Part shown: piece after piece, positions 1 to 11,336 of the stretch | Layout: the number at the start of each line of letters is the position of its first letter | Numbering within the stretch: position 1 is the stretch's first letter | Assembly: GCA_019096065.1 (NCBI GenBank) | Contig: JAGUCH010000004.1 | Span: forward strand, 9,362,001 to 9,426,000 | Reading direction: 5' to 3' | DNA from: Paracyclopina nana | Lineage: Eukaryota; Arthropoda; Copepoda; Cyclopoida; Cyclopettidae | Length of the DNA stretch: 64,000 bases | The notes under the pieces: generated by a model | Databases searched by the model: none | What the model saw: only the letters and a program-made list of their open reading frames with translations | What the model was told of the DNA's origin: nothing | Position numbers and translations under genes: made by a program

Positions 1-360
1 CATCTAAAATGACTCAAAATGACTCAGAATGTCACAAAATGACTCAAAATGACTCTTACTGGCATGCCTCAAAATGACTCAAAATGACTCTTACTGGCAT
101 GACTCAAAATGACTCAAAATGACTCTTACTGGCATGACTCAAAATGACTCTTACTGACATGACTCCAAATGACTCTTACTGACTCAAAATGACGCTAACT
201 GAATTGACTCCAAATGACTCTTACTGATATGACTCAAAATGACTCATAATGACTCGAAATGACTCAAAATGACTCAAAATGACTCTAAATGACTCAAAAT
301 GACTCAAAATGACTCAAAATGACATTACTTTTACTGGCATGATTCAAAATGACTCAAAAA
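1..360. repeat. 10-bp minisatellite (actcaaaatg)
   Basis: Tandem variants of the decamer actcaaaatg, with interruptions such as ttactggcat. The heptamer TGACTCA occurs about sixteen times, often one helical turn apart, and the A-tracts are in phase with it. The array lies just downstream of the NACHT exon, which is on the minus strand, so it may be intronic. No coding frame is supported. Confidence 0.9.
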
Positions 361-394
361 AAAAGTCAAAATGGACTCAATGTATCATGTTTAC

Positions 395-830
395 CTGTTA
401 AGTGTGCGACACTCGACGAAGAGGAGCGCGTCGAAATTCTCCGTCCAAAGCTCTTGGCATCCCCATTTCATGCACATGTATTTGAGCATGGACGTTTTGC
501 CGATGCCGGCCGGCGCCTGGACCGTTATGACGGTTGGTAACGGCGGGCCGTTATTCGGCACCGCCCAGCACTTGCCGAACATCTCCTCGATGCGGACGCT
601 CTCGACGGCGCCGGCGACGTCGCCGGCGCCGTTAACTGGGCGCGTGAAGTACTGGACGATTTTGGCGCGGTCGTCCATGTCCAATTTGGCCGCGCGCTTC
701 GTGTTCATCTGCGACATGACCAGCTTTTGGTGCAGGTTCTTGCGCCGGCTTGACCGGCGCGCCAGGCTCGCCGTGTTCGGCTTGCCACGCGCCAGCTGCG
801 TGCCCGGCTCGAACCAGTCCGAGAAGTTGT
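395..830 (-). CDS. Exon of an NLR-like gene with a NACHT P-loop (partial)
   Basis: A single exon of 436 bp is open throughout on the minus strand. It is preceded by a good acceptor (ctcttttcag, CAG at 833-831) and ends at a donor (AACAG then GTAAAC at 394). It encodes about 144 residues starting NFSDWFEPG. A hydrophobic strand TVITVQ is followed by a Walker A motif APAGIGKTS at about exon residues 105-113, then KYMCMKWG and FDALLFVECRTLN. That order (P-loop, tryptophan, FD plus hydrophobic strand, CR-LN) is typical of NACHT ATPases of NOD-like receptors, which oligomerise on nucleotide binding in cytosolic immune sensing. Walker B and later NACHT motifs must lie in exons beyond position 1. 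The exon is much richer in G+C than its surroundings. Family assignment is confident for NACHT; calling it an immune NLR is inference. Confidence 0.75.
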
Positions 831-1855
831 CTGAAAAGAGATAAGGATACTTTTTTGAGGCATTTTTTGAGGCATGGTTTGGGCTTCAACTTAATTTCTA
901 GCTTAAATTCGAAATGACTTAAAATGACAAAGTTGACTCGGGATTGACTTAAAACAAGTCATCTTGAAGGTTGTCTGAAATTAACAATGATACTTTCTTG
1001 AGGCATTTTTTGAGGCATGATTTGGACTTCAACTTAATTTCTAGCTTAAATTCGAAATGACTTAAAATGACAAAGTTGACTCGAGATTGACTTAAAACAA
1101 GTCATCTTGAAGGTTGTCTGAAATAAACAATGATACTTTTTTGAGGCATTTTTTGAGGCATGATTTGGACTTCAACTTAATTTCTATCTTAAATTCGAAA
1201 TGACTTAAAATGACAAAGTTGACTCGAGATTGACTTAAAACAAGTAGTCTTGAAGGTTGTCTGAAATAAACAATGATACTTTTTTGAGGCATTTTTTGAG
1301 GCATGATTTGGACTTCAACTTAATTTCTATCTTAAATTCGAAATGACTTAAAATGACAAAGTTGACTCGAGATTTACTTAAAACAAGTCATCTTACAGGT
1401 TGTCAGAAAAAATGAACATCTACACTTTTTGAGTCATGATTTGAGCTTCAACTTAATTTTTAGCTTGGATTCGAAATGACTTAAAATGATGGGATTTTAA
1501 GCAGACTCGAGATTGACTTTAAACAAGTCATTATCAAGGTTGTCAGAAATGAACAACAATACTTTTTGAGGCAGTTTTTGAGTCATGATTTGTTGGACTT
1601 CAACTTAATTTCTAGCTTGAATTCGAAATGACTTAAAATGACGGGGTTTTAAGTTGACTCGAGATTGACTTAAAAAAGTCATCTTCAAGGTGTTAAAAAA
1701 ACAATGATACTTTTTTGAGGCGTTTTTGAGTCATAATTTGGTGGACTTCAACTTAATTTCTAGCTTGAATTCGAAAAGTCTTGAAATGACGGGATTTAAG
1801 TTGACCCGAGATTGACTTAAAACAATTCCACTTCAAGGTTCACCCAAAATTGGCG
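831..1855. repeat. Tandem array of about 143-bp units containing the exon's acceptor sequence
   Basis: Seven diverging units of roughly 141-150 bp. Read on the minus strand, each carries a copy of the sequence just upstream of the NACHT exon and its first bases: ctcaaaaaagtatc, then a short pyrimidine run, CAG or TCAG, then ACAACCTT. Unit junctions (gttgtctgaaa or variants) lie near 826, 970, 1113, 1256, 1399, 1539 and 1689. The array appears to have grown from the intron-exon boundary. Confidence 0.85.
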
Positions 1856-1879
1856 TAATATGACTCTGAATTACTTTAA

Positions 1880-2102
1880 GGGCCTGTTCACCTGCTTATT
1901 ATGGCCGTAATTTCGGCAAAATTTGGGAGAGAAATACTGAGAAACTAAGAATTTTTATATTGGTGTAGGATGGCTTTTGGTACCAATAGACCGATTCCGA
2001 AGTCAACATCTGAAAAATGACATTAAAAATACCAGATATTTGCAAATTTCATCATAATATCGCGCGTTATTTTGCTGATAATAATGCAGGTGAACAGGGC
2101 CT
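1880..2102. mobile_element. MITE with TTAA target duplication
   Basis: The 223-bp element has inverted ends: ggcctgttcacctgc on the left, and gcaggtgaacagggcc on the right, which is its complement with one extra base. It is flanked on both sides by TTAA (1876-1879 and 2103-2106), the target of piggyBac-type transposases. It has no coding capacity, so it would depend on an enzyme supplied elsewhere. The superfamily rests only on the TTAA target and the ends. Confidence 0.65.
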
Positions 2103-2106
2103 TTAA

Positions 2107-2545
2107 ATGTCTCATACATGACTTTGAAAGCAGTCAGCATCAATGCAGATATTGACTTAAAATAGGCTTAAAATTGACTGAAAACTTGCTTAAAATTGGC
2201 TGACAATGAGCTCAAAATTAGTTCAAAATGAACTTAAAACTGACTCAATTCGGACTTAAAACTGACTAATAATTTACTGAATACTGACTCAACTGACTTA
2301 AAAATAACTCAAAATTGATTCATAACTGACTTAAAACTGGCTTAAAACTGACTCAAAACTGTTAAAAACGATTCAAAATTAACTTAAACAGTCTTGAAAA
2401 TGTCTTGAAAATGACTCAAAATTGACTTAAGAACTGACTTTCGACTGTTTAAAATTAACTCAGAATTGGTTTAAAATAGATTGAAAACTGCTTAAAATCA
2501 ACACAAAACAGCGTCAAAACAATTTAAAAACAATCTCAAATCATA
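2107..2545. repeat. Degenerate 11-13-bp repeat (acttaaaactg)
   Basis: Diverged tandem variants of gacttaaaactg and gactcaaaattg with no reading frame. They look like an older relative of the arrays on either side of the NACHT exon. Confidence 0.7.
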
Positions 2546-3590
2546 TCAAGTTTTTTTGTTCCTTTAAAGATGGGTCATTCTTTATATCTACATTGTCTCT
2601 AATACTATATATGTGTGTGAAAAAATTTGTCAGGGCATTAATTAGTCGGTTTAATTACCCTTAAAAAGAAGCTTCTTTTAAAAAACTGTTCAAATTGAAC
2701 AATAATTTTTTCATCTTCCCACAGGTTAAAAAAATCATTATTTTTTTGAAAGGTGACAGTTGTTTTTTTTTGTGCTGTCAAATTGCATCAGTTGACATTT
2801 TTCTCAGTACTTTTTTATGTTGTTGCGTTTTGACGGAAAATCCGCTACATGCTTGATTTTGTCAACTTTCTAAAACAATAATCAGTAAAGCATGACAACA
2901 AGCAGCTGCAGAGGGTCAAAACATGAGAGATTTTTAATTGCTGCTCGAAATAATGGATTTTTTCCGGGAAAAATAACTTAATTTTAGTTGACCTGACAAA
3001 AAGAATATTTTTGAAAGGAATTTTTTACCTCTTTTTGTCAGTCAAGAAAAAGTCAAAAAAACTTTTTTTAACGTTTCACATCTAAAAAAATTGTTTTCTT
3101 AAGATTTTAGGTTTTTTATAATTTTGAAATTTGTTTGTGCAATTTTTTGCTTTTGTGCAATTTCACAGTGAATCAGCTGACCTTGACACTTTTTATTGCA
3201 ATTTTTTTTGCTAAATCACTAGATTTTGTTTTGTTTTTTTTTTGCATTTTTGGGCTCACCTCTGTAATATCTTTTGAGGATTCCAGAGATTGGTGGCGGT
3301 TCTTTCTTTTGGTGCTCCACTCTGTTAATCAAGTTCAATGTCATCTCCTCTGAAAAAGCAATAGAAATCCTTTTAAAACATGATGATCAAGCAATCTTAA
3401 GAGAGTTTTCTTTTGCTCTTTAAATAGTGTCATTCATTATAACTGCCTTTTTCAAAGAGAAAATTCCTGCTGGTTTCTTTTGACTTTTTGTGGGAAAAAG
3501 CTTGTGTGTGTTGCTAAAGAAAAGCCATGCTCCCTTTCAAGCCATTGCTTTTTAGCTTTTCTTGTTAATATTTTGTCAAAAGATCAAACA
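2546..3590. other. AT-rich intergenic or intronic DNA, nothing recognised
   Basis: Homopolymer-rich AT DNA. The only frame of note (72 codons on plus from 3135) is dominated by Phe and Leu from T-runs and has no domain. If the exons at 395 and 4410 belong to one gene, this is intron. Confidence 0.6.
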
Positions 3591-4375
3591 AAACTTGATG
3601 TTGATCACAGCCTCTATGTTCATTATTTGATATTAATCAAATAATGTTTATCAAATGATGTTCATCAAGTTCAAATGACGCTCATCAAATGATGTTCGTC
3701 AAATGATGTTGGTCAATTGATGGTGGTCAATTGATGTTCATCAATTGATGTTTGATGTTCATCAATTGATGTTTGATGTTCATCAATTGATGTTTGATGT
3801 TCATCAAACGATGTTTGATGTTCATCAAACGATGTTTGATGTTCATCAAACGATGTTTGATGTTCATCAAACGATGTTTGATGTTCATCAAACGATGTTT
3901 GATGTTCATCAAATGATGTTTGATGTTCATCAAACGATGTTATTGCAAATGATGTTTGTCAAATGATGTTCGTCAAGTGATGTTCATCAAATTATGTTCG
4001 TCAAATGATGTTCATCAAATGATGTTCGTCAAATGATGTTCGTCAAATGATGTTCATCAAGTGATGTTCATCAAATTATGTTCGTCAAATGGTGTTCATC
4101 AAATGATGTTCATCAAATGATGTTCATCAAATGATGTTCATCAAATAATGTTCATCAAATGATGTTCTTCAAATGATGTTCATCAAATGATGTTCATCAA
4201 ATGATCTTCATCAAATGATGTTCTCCAAATGATGTTCGTCAAATGATGATCATCAAATAATGTTCATCAAATCATTTTCATGAAATGATTTGAATCTAAT
4301 GATTTGACTAAAAATCTAAAAATGTTCATCGAATGTGAATCTTAATGTTAGATGATGTTCATCACGTCACATAAA
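3591..4375. repeat. 14/24-bp minisatellite (atgatgttcatcaa)
   Basis: Tandem units of about 14-15 bp built on atgatgttcatcaa. At 3740-3940 they are organised into a regular 24-bp higher-order unit. GATG and CATC face each other within each unit. Open frames on both strands here only translate the repeat (MNIKHRL or MFDVHQT) and are not genes. Confidence 0.9.
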
Positions 4376-4409
4376 ATGTTCATCAAATATGAAAATGCTG
4401 AATCATCAC

Positions 4410-4744
4410 CTGTCATGGTTTTGATCTCCTCAATGCGCTCATAATCGAGGCCTCGATTCTTCTCCATGATTTGGTCGTAATGTCCATTGATGGAGATTCC
4501 GGAATCCAGCTCGGAATCCGGAGTTCCGGAATTGGACGAGTCCGTGTCCTTCGCCTTGCTCTTCCCCGTCATCATGTATTTGAGTGAGGAGAATTTGAAT
4601 GAGGCGCGATGATTTGATGAGGCTGAGCGCGGTAACGACATCGATGACCTGTAACGGTGCTTACGGCGCACGCTGCGCCGGGGCTCGCACGCCTGACCGC
4701 CCAAAAACGAGTAGCTCAGCAACTCGTGACCGGAAAGCACGCCG
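4410..4744 (-). CDS. Exon of unknown protein, possibly upstream exon of the NACHT gene
   Basis: A 335-bp minus-strand exon lies between an acceptor (gttttcttttcag, CAG at 4747-4745) and a donor (CATGACAG then GTGATG at 4409). It encodes about 111 residues: a hydrophobic and glycine start (GVLSGHELLSYSFLGGQ), a very basic stretch (EPRRSVRRKHRYRSS), a Ser-rich segment, then an acidic Ser/Thr region (DTDSSNSGTPDSELDSGIS) and a charged end (DYERIEEIKTMT). I recognise no domain; the composition suggests a disordered, phosphorylatable linker. It ends one base into a codon, and the exon at 395-830 begins with the two bases that complete it, so the two can be spliced in frame across a 3.6-kb intron. 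Linkage is inferred. No further upstream exon was found. Confidence 0.55.
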
Positions 4745-4794
4745 CTGAAAAGAAAACAACATTGAATGAGTTTTAAGTCAGCTGCATATTAACC

Positions 4795-4838
4795 AGGTAA
4801 AGGCGTCCATAAATGGACAGCGGAGGGCGGGCCTACGG
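4795..4838 (+). repeat. 44-bp dispersed repeat, copy 1
   Basis: Begins aggtaaaggc, holds the small palindrome gtccataaatggac and ends in agggcgggcctacgg. It is identical or nearly so to copies at 44604-44647 and 56562-56605. The last third resembles the hairpin tail of the SINE at 15095. Confidence 0.85.
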
Positions 4839-5445
4839 ACATTAGTGATGCTAGTCCCTGATTTAAAAAAAAATTCCATTGCATAGTGGGTCAAAAAGCC
4901 ATTTTCACGCGCACGAGAAAATCTGCCAAATCTTCCGAATTCTCATTTAACCACCAATTTACAACTTCTAATTGGGCAGACTTCTAGGCAATGAAAATAG
5001 CCAAAAATTGTTTGAATTGACAAATACTTATTCAACTTTGACTTCAAAATCAAACTTTGCTTAAAAAAGTGTTCAGCAAGAAAATTTTTGCCCCTTTTTT
5101 GGGCATCAATAACTTGATTGGAATCGAATTGAATTGTTCTTTTATGACCGAGAGGTTAATCAGTACCCATTTAATGATTATTCATCAAAATTGGCTGCGG
5201 AAATTTGCGGACTTGGGAGCCCTGAATGTGAGTCTTTAGCTTACGGCCCTATGAAAATTGACTCCTACGATTTCACGAGTTTTTTTCCAGTGCGCGTCCA
5301 GAAGGCATTTTGAGCCACTGTGCATTGGTAAATAATCCTAGGGGCAAACATCTTATGGACAAATTTCCTCGGGCACATATAAAAATGGCAAATATGCCCA
5401 GGGTTAAATGTCTTTAAGGCAAAATTATTTGGTGGCAAATTTCTC
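4839..5445. other. Intergenic DNA, nothing recognised
   Basis: AT-rich sequence without domain-bearing frames. The 60-codon frame at 5057-5239 has no recognisable content. Confidence 0.5.
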
Positions 5446-6329
5446 AGAGATTTTTACTTTGCAAAATGAGCTCAGATATTTTGTAAGCCTGTTTTATAAT
5501 TAGTTTACATGTATATACGATTTGATATGATGGAAAGTAATTTTCAAATGTTAATGAAGTTACCAGACCATGCAATCTTGACTTAGCATCTGATCCAGTA
5601 GTTTGAAGTCTTTGGTTGAGAGGCCCTTAGTAGGGCAAGAGGAGTTGAAAGTGTTAATCAATCATTTAAAAATTGTGGATTTTGAGTTTGTCACTTTTTG
5701 GGGCTTAAAGATCTGTTAGTCTGGTATCACTGAGAGAGACTTTACTCATCTACTAAGCTTAGCTCAGCTTAGAAGAAGAATAAAAAGGAATTCTTACATC
5801 AATTTTTCTAACTGTAATGGGAGCTCAGTCAGTGGAGCGCCGGATTCCTAATCCTGGGGTACAGGGTTCGATCCCCATTCATGGTATTTTTCTCCTTTTT
5901 TCTGCAATCGGATTTACTTCTTGGACAATATCATTGTAACAGAGAAGCAACACACCTTATAAAATACTTTATAATGTGTGTCACTTGATAAAGTCAAACG
6001 TCAGAGCTTTTACATATGTGTAGTAATATGAACTGAGACAAATTGGTAAACTGAATTATACATGCGAAAATTGCTTTCCATCATATAAAAGGCACATCCC
6101 AACTAGAAATTTTCCCAAGTTTTCTGAAAGCTATTAACATACCTATTAGCACTCCTTTGCTTTACCCAGGTTGAGTTTGTGTCATTATGGATTGTAAAAT
6201 GGGAAAACTCAAGTACAGCTTTACTAGCCTGAGCCTGCAAGGGCTGTAATTGTATGAGTGTTTTTCCATTTTAAAATCTGAAGTATTCAGCTCAAAATAT
6301 ACAATTTTATATGATGGAAAGCAATTTTT
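5446..6329 (+). repeat. Left arm and centre of a long inverted-repeat (foldback) element
   Basis: Sequence 5446-6094 is the diverged reverse complement of 14367-14985. The right arm begins at 6305-6329 (reverse complement of 6067-6091) and is then interrupted by the Gypsy element. Landmarks shared by both arms are the tRNA-like head near 5820 and 14600, cacaccttataaaatactttataatgtg, and the outer end gagctcagatattttgtaagcctg. The centre (6095-6304) has no gene. Without the Gypsy insert the foldback would be about 1.5 kb. Confidence 0.8.
5819..5886 (+). repeat. tRNA-like head (SINE-type) in the left foldback arm
   Basis: Contains a box A-like stretch (agctcagtcagtggagc) and a canonical box B (ggttcgatccc at 5865-5875), spaced as in a tRNA, with CCT in the anticodon position. 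Acceptor-stem pairing is absent, so this is a tRNA-derived module rather than a functional tRNA gene. It is followed by a non-tRNA body (tttctgcaatcggatttacttcttgg) similar to that of the SINE at 15095. Confidence 0.65.
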
Positions 6330-6527
6330 TGTAGGAGGTTCGTATAGACCCCCCGAGGATGACACGCGCGCCCGCGGGTAGCGATAGAAGAACTTGCTAC
6401 TAGAAACTAGTCGAGGTGTTTACTCGAGTGCGTCCGTTTATTAACTGCTGTACAATTCATTTTCACCGGGACCAGGCGCTCACTGCGCGCCCATAGAACA
6501 CACCCGTGTACCCGCGTTCCTGCTACA
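6330..6527 (-). repeat. Gypsy LTR (3' LTR in element orientation)
   Basis: 198 bp, TGTAGGAGG at one end and CCTGCTACA at the other, identical to the copy at 14169-14366. Confidence 0.95.
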
Positions 6528-6540
6528 ACTTCCCCCTACT
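6528..6540 (-). promoter_or_regulatory. Polypurine tract of the Gypsy element
   Basis: On the minus strand AGTAGGGGGAAGT directly abuts the 3' LTR, the expected position for the plus-strand primer. Confidence 0.75.
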
Positions 6541-6907
6541 GAAGGGTTGTCGTGTGTAGAGATCAGAGACACGACTCCGGGGTGACGTCCCCGGGACCAC
6601 GGCGGCCTGGGCCAGTTCGCTGAACAGGATCCAGTACGCGTACACGAAGAAAACCATCAAGTACGTAGAGGGCCAAAGAAGGCAGCTTACTGGCGTCATG
6701 ATTCGTTGATTTGTGGATTATAAGTTTTGTATGGTAGCAAATTAAGATTAGCACTGGTACTCAGAACTGGCAGAGAGAAATGGTAAATTATTGAGCTGTC
6801 ATAATTTTGCGGCCAGAATGCGAAAGTTTTGAAGTTCTTTTACTGTTTTTGCGTGCGCGCGTGTTGCCACCCCCCCAAACTTTTGTATGAGGGCAGCAAT
6901 ATGCGCA

Positions 6908-9900
6908 TTAATCGAATACATTATCAGAAATCGGTGTTGATGTGCTAGAATTTTGCCCCTGTGACGATGATGATGATGTTTGTGAGCGCGACACTTCTGT
7001 GATGGTTGATGGTATTGACGGTCTTATTGGTGGTGGCCGCGGCTCTAGCGGTGGCAGCAGATACCTTGTTGTTTCAGGCAGAGCTGGTGTTGTTGGTTCT
7101 TGTTGCAATGGCAGCATTGCCTCGTCGCGACTTGGTTGTTTGTCGCCACTTCTCGTTCTTGAGCGCGATGTTTCCGCGAGCTTGTCTTGGCCCCCTAATA
7201 TTTGCTGCGAATATTCTTGCAACATTTCTGCTGCTGTCCTTCTTTTCCTTGGTGGTGGTCGAGCTATCGGTGATGGCGGCGGCGGCGAATCGTTGCTATT
7301 ATTATCGGGGATAATTTGCTCCTGCACCTCATTCTCATTCGGTGGGGAATCGTCATCGTCTTGTGGCGTTTGTTCAAACATGGTGCAGTCGTATTGTGGA
7401 ATGGTTGGATCGTCATTGAATGGTGGAATAGGATCGTCTTTTGCGTGTGGAAATCCATATTCACGATCCGTGGGTGCTACTGCATATTCGAACGAGTGTG
7501 TAGTCTCGCTGGGCTGCTCCTTGGAGGCTGGGTCGGGGGCGTGCATGTGCTCTGCAGACTCATCTCCTGGCATGTCAAAATCCATGTCTTCCATTGGAGG
7601 TGATGTGATTGTCTCGGCTTGTGGGTCTGACGGTGCGATGTACAGTTTCAACCGGTCCACTGAGACAACTTGCTTTTTAGTTGGCGGCCATGATGGGTCT
7701 GGCGAGATTTCGTACGTGAGCTCATTAATTCTTTTCTCTATGGTCCAAGGGCCGGTCCAGAAAGTTTGCAATTTCTTGGATATTAACCGCACAACTTTTG
7801 GTGTGAACAGCCACACCTTCTGGCCTGGGGAGAAGGCTTGCTTGTCCATGTGGTAGGCCCGTCTTTGCCGTTCAATGGATGCAGAAATGTTCTTACGAGC
7901 CCATTCATGCGCCAGTTGTATCCGTTCTCGTAATTGTTTGGCGAAACGACCGGCTTCTGTTGCCTTGTGCACTGCCGGCTGTGGGTCCCCGAAGATGAGA
8001 TCGAGGTTGGTGGTAGGTTGCCTGCCAAACACCATCTCATAGGGGGCTAGCCCAGTGGAGCGGTTCTTGGTGGTGCGCAAGATAAATAATGCAAACGGCA
8101 CTACTTCGGCCCATTTAGAATAGTGTCCCTTGATCATCTTACGTATGAGCTCGTTGAGGTCGCGATGGGCCCACTCCACCGGATTGCTCTTCGGGTTGTA
8201 TGACGGCGTGGTGGTAGCCTTGATTCCCATGGCCGCGCACACTTCCCTCCTGGGGTGTGCTGAGTAGTGCGTGCCCTGGTCGGTGTGCAGGCGCTCAGGC
8301 AGCCCGAAACGGGGGATGATTTCCGTCGTGAGGAATCGTACCGCGGTCTCAGCATCATTAGACCGGCATGGGAAGGCCTCAATCCACTTGGTGAACACAC
8401 ACTTAGCCATGAACAGATACCGGTGCTGGCTAGATGTGGGCTTAAACGGCCCCACATAATCAAGGCTGAGTACTTGGAATGGAAACCCAGCATGGCGTGG
8501 CACCAAGGTGTGTCGCTGATCCGAGGTCGCGGGTTTGGCCTTTTGACATAGCAAGCAGGACTTCACAACCTCATCGGCCACTCTGGCCATGTTTGGGAAG
8601 TAGAAGTGTTGAGCTGCCCGATGGATCAGGTTGTCTCGGCCTTGGTGCCCCATGGTTTCGTGCACGTGCCTCAAACTGGCCTCCTCCCATTTGCGAGGTA
8701 CGATGAGTCGAGCCGAGGGCTGGCCCTGAGGGTCACGCAGTCGGAGGGCTCCCTGCTGGTCCAGGCTCAAGCTGTCGAATTGCTCCATGAGTACTCGCCC
8801 TCGGGCGGAAGCGGCATCGAGATGGGCCCTGGAGGGAGCTTGCTGGAGTTTGACCAGTTGGCGAAGCGTCACCAGGTCGTCGTCCTCTTCTTGAGCTTCG
8901 GCCCACAGCTCTGGTCTGGCAGGAATGAGCTTCAGGCTGGCCACGCGGAAGAAGTCGTCGTCAGAGACTTCAGCGCTGATGTGGTCTCCCGCTTGGTCCA
9001 GATGAGGCGCCCGGCTGAGGGAATCGGCATTGCCATGCTTGGTGCCTGCCCGATGGACGACCTCGAAGTCATAGTTGGAGATGGTGTCAAGCCATCTGGC
9101 CAACATGCCTGTTGGGGCCTCCATGGAGCGAATCCATAGCAGAGCCCGATGGTCGGTCCGGAGGATGAACCGTCGATGCTGCAAGTAGTACTTGAACTGC
9201 TTAATAAAGATAATGACAGCGACCAGCTCTCCTTGGTTAGCGGAGTAGTTGCTCTGGGCCGGGGTCAGCTTCTTCGCTCCGTACAAAATGACTCGCTCCT
9301 TGCCGCCCTGCACTTGGGACAAGACCGCCCCCACTGCCCTGTTCTCTTGGGAGAAGTCAGTGTCCAAGATGAACGGGTTCGGGGACGCGAAGTCAGGATA
9401 CGCAAGGACCGGGGCCGATACAAGCCGCCTCTTGTTCTCCTCGAAGGCATCGCGATATTCCTGCGATGGCTCAAAAGCCTGGGTGTCGGGTGTCCCGTCA
9501 TCCTTGGAAAGCCGTGCAGTCAGCGGCGCGGCGATGTGCTGGTATTTCTCGATGAAGGCCCGGTAGTAATTGGCCTTGCCCATGAAAATGCGGAGGAGCT
9601 TGCGGGTGTTCGGCAGCGGCCACTTGCGGATGAGATCTATGTAAGCTGGCATGACTTCCAGCCCTTTCGGGGTGACGACATGCCCGAGGTAAGTCACCCT
9701 GGTCTGGAAGAGGTGGCACTTAGTGGGTTTGAGCAACAGGCCTGCCTTTTGATGTGCCTGGAGGACGATCTTGAGGTTCTGCAAATGCGAGTCGAAGTCG
9801 GGGGAGTGAACCAAGCAGTCGTCCAGGTAGGGCAGGGCCACGTCCCACGGCACACCTTCCAGCACCAAGCGGTTCAAGCGGCTGTACGTCTTGGGGGCGT

Positions 9901-11301
9901 TCGTGAGCCCGAAAGGCATCTTCAAGAAGGCGTATGAGCCGTCCCCAGTGGAGAATGTAGTCTTCTCCACATCTTCAGCGCGAATTGGTACTACATTGAA
10001 GGCTCCCACCGCGTCCAGGGTGGAGAACACAGTGGAGCGGGCTAACCGGCTCAGGTTGTCCCGCACATCTCCGATGGGGGTGGGGAGTCGACCACCGTGA
10101 TTTTGTTGAGTTCACGATAATCCACGCACCAACGGAGGCTGCCGTCCTTCTTGCGCACGTGGGACCAGTGGGGCCGACCACGGGATGAGATCGGAGTGAT
10201 AACCTCTTCTTCCAACCACTTGTGGATCTGCTCCTTCAAGGAGGCCTCCAGGTTGGGGTTGATGGGCCTCCGCCGGATGTTGATCGGCCGGGCGCCCGGC
10301 TTGAGGTCGATCGCGTGCTCCACCAGCTTGGTCTGCCCGGTGCGGCCATCGAAGGAGAAGGCGCCCAGGTACGCGGCCAGCAGAGACGCGGCCGCCCTCA
10401 GGCGTTCGGGATGTCGGCGAAGAAGGTCATTTTCTTTCAGCCGGAATGCTTGGATCGCAAACTCGATCTTCTCCCGCTGCCTGGCTTCGGGGGGCAGCCC
10501 CGGCGGCGGCTCAGCGGCCCGGATGGCTTGAAGGTGTGGAGCAGATGCAGCAGAGGCGGCGGCCTCCACTGGCTCGTACTCCCGCAGCATCCCATAGAGA
10601 GTGCCCCCTTTTACCTGCAGGGGGTGATCCAGCGGGTTCAGCATTCCCACTAGGAGGTGGCCTCCGGCAGAGGGCTGCACTACGGCGTTCAGCCAGGGGG
10701 CTAATTGGGTTTCTTCGGCAAACTGCCCTTCGGCCTCCAGGACCGCGGGCTTTGCATCGCCGTGAGGCCATAGGGCGGCAACGGCGGCGACAAGAACAGT
10801 GGTACGAGGCGGGACGATGGCCGGCCGGAGGACACATATTGGGTATTCCCCCGGAAGAGGTTGGCTGGAGGCCGACAGGGCCCCGACCAACGGGACGCAT
10901 TGGCCATGAATCCTCAAGGCGCCCCGCGAGTGGAGCTGGTCTATGCGGTGGTTGCTCAAGAAGGGCCCCGAGAGGTTGAAGTCCATGGACAAGTTGCGCA
11001 CCACTGCCGGGCGGATGGAGAACACGTGGGGATGCTCCCCGAACTGCACTCGTAGGGGCTGCTTGAGCTCCCCCAGCACTTGCAACCGATGACGGGCGTG
11101 GGCCGTGCCCACGGCAGTCATGTCCTCCAAGGGCCGCAGCCCGTGGGGGAGGACTCCTAGTCGCTTGGCAAAGTCTTCAGAGATGCAAGTGCGCCAGCTG
11201 TTCCCACTGTCCACTAAGGCTCGCGTTTTGATGCGGCCGATATGCACTGGCACTTGAGTTAGAAATTGTTTATGTTGGGTAATGTGGTCTAATGCAGCCA
11301 A
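6908..11301 (-). CDS. pol: Gypsy pol region: protease, RT, RNase H, integrase
   Basis: In element order: a retropepsin core with ALVDSGNSW; a segment rising to the RT palm (RKKDGSLRWCVDYRELNK); RT motifs TLDAVGAF, LKMPFGLTNAP and the YLDD active site; an RNase H beginning with ILDTD; the integrase HHCC finger (H-H and CLLCQ); and the DDE core (LSLDYVG, HTDQGTHYS). A GPY/F-like segment (FWTGPWTIEKRI) follows. The last roughly 250 residues are rich in Pro, Ser, Asp and Glu with no recognised fold. RT before integrase places it in Ty3/Gypsy rather than Copia. The coding information lies in two overlapping frames, described here as one region. Long plus-strand frames here are antisense shadows. 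Confidence 0.9.
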
Positions 11302-11336
11302 GATGAGGGATGCTGGAGTGACCCGGGCGGAGCCCT

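Noticed and set aside
3727-3966. Repeat proteins MNIKHRL and MFDVHQT on opposite strands
   Set aside because: The unit is 24 bp, so all frames stay open; open on both strands and with no start context.
5819-5886. Functional tRNA-Arg gene
   Set aside because: Boxes A and B are present, but the acceptor stem does not pair and a SINE-type body follows.
6942-7856. 304-codon plus-strand frame
   Set aside because: Antisense of the Gypsy pol C-terminal region; rich in Ser and Gly from antisense codons, with no domain. Other long plus-strand frames at 8.2-12.6 kb are likewise shadows.
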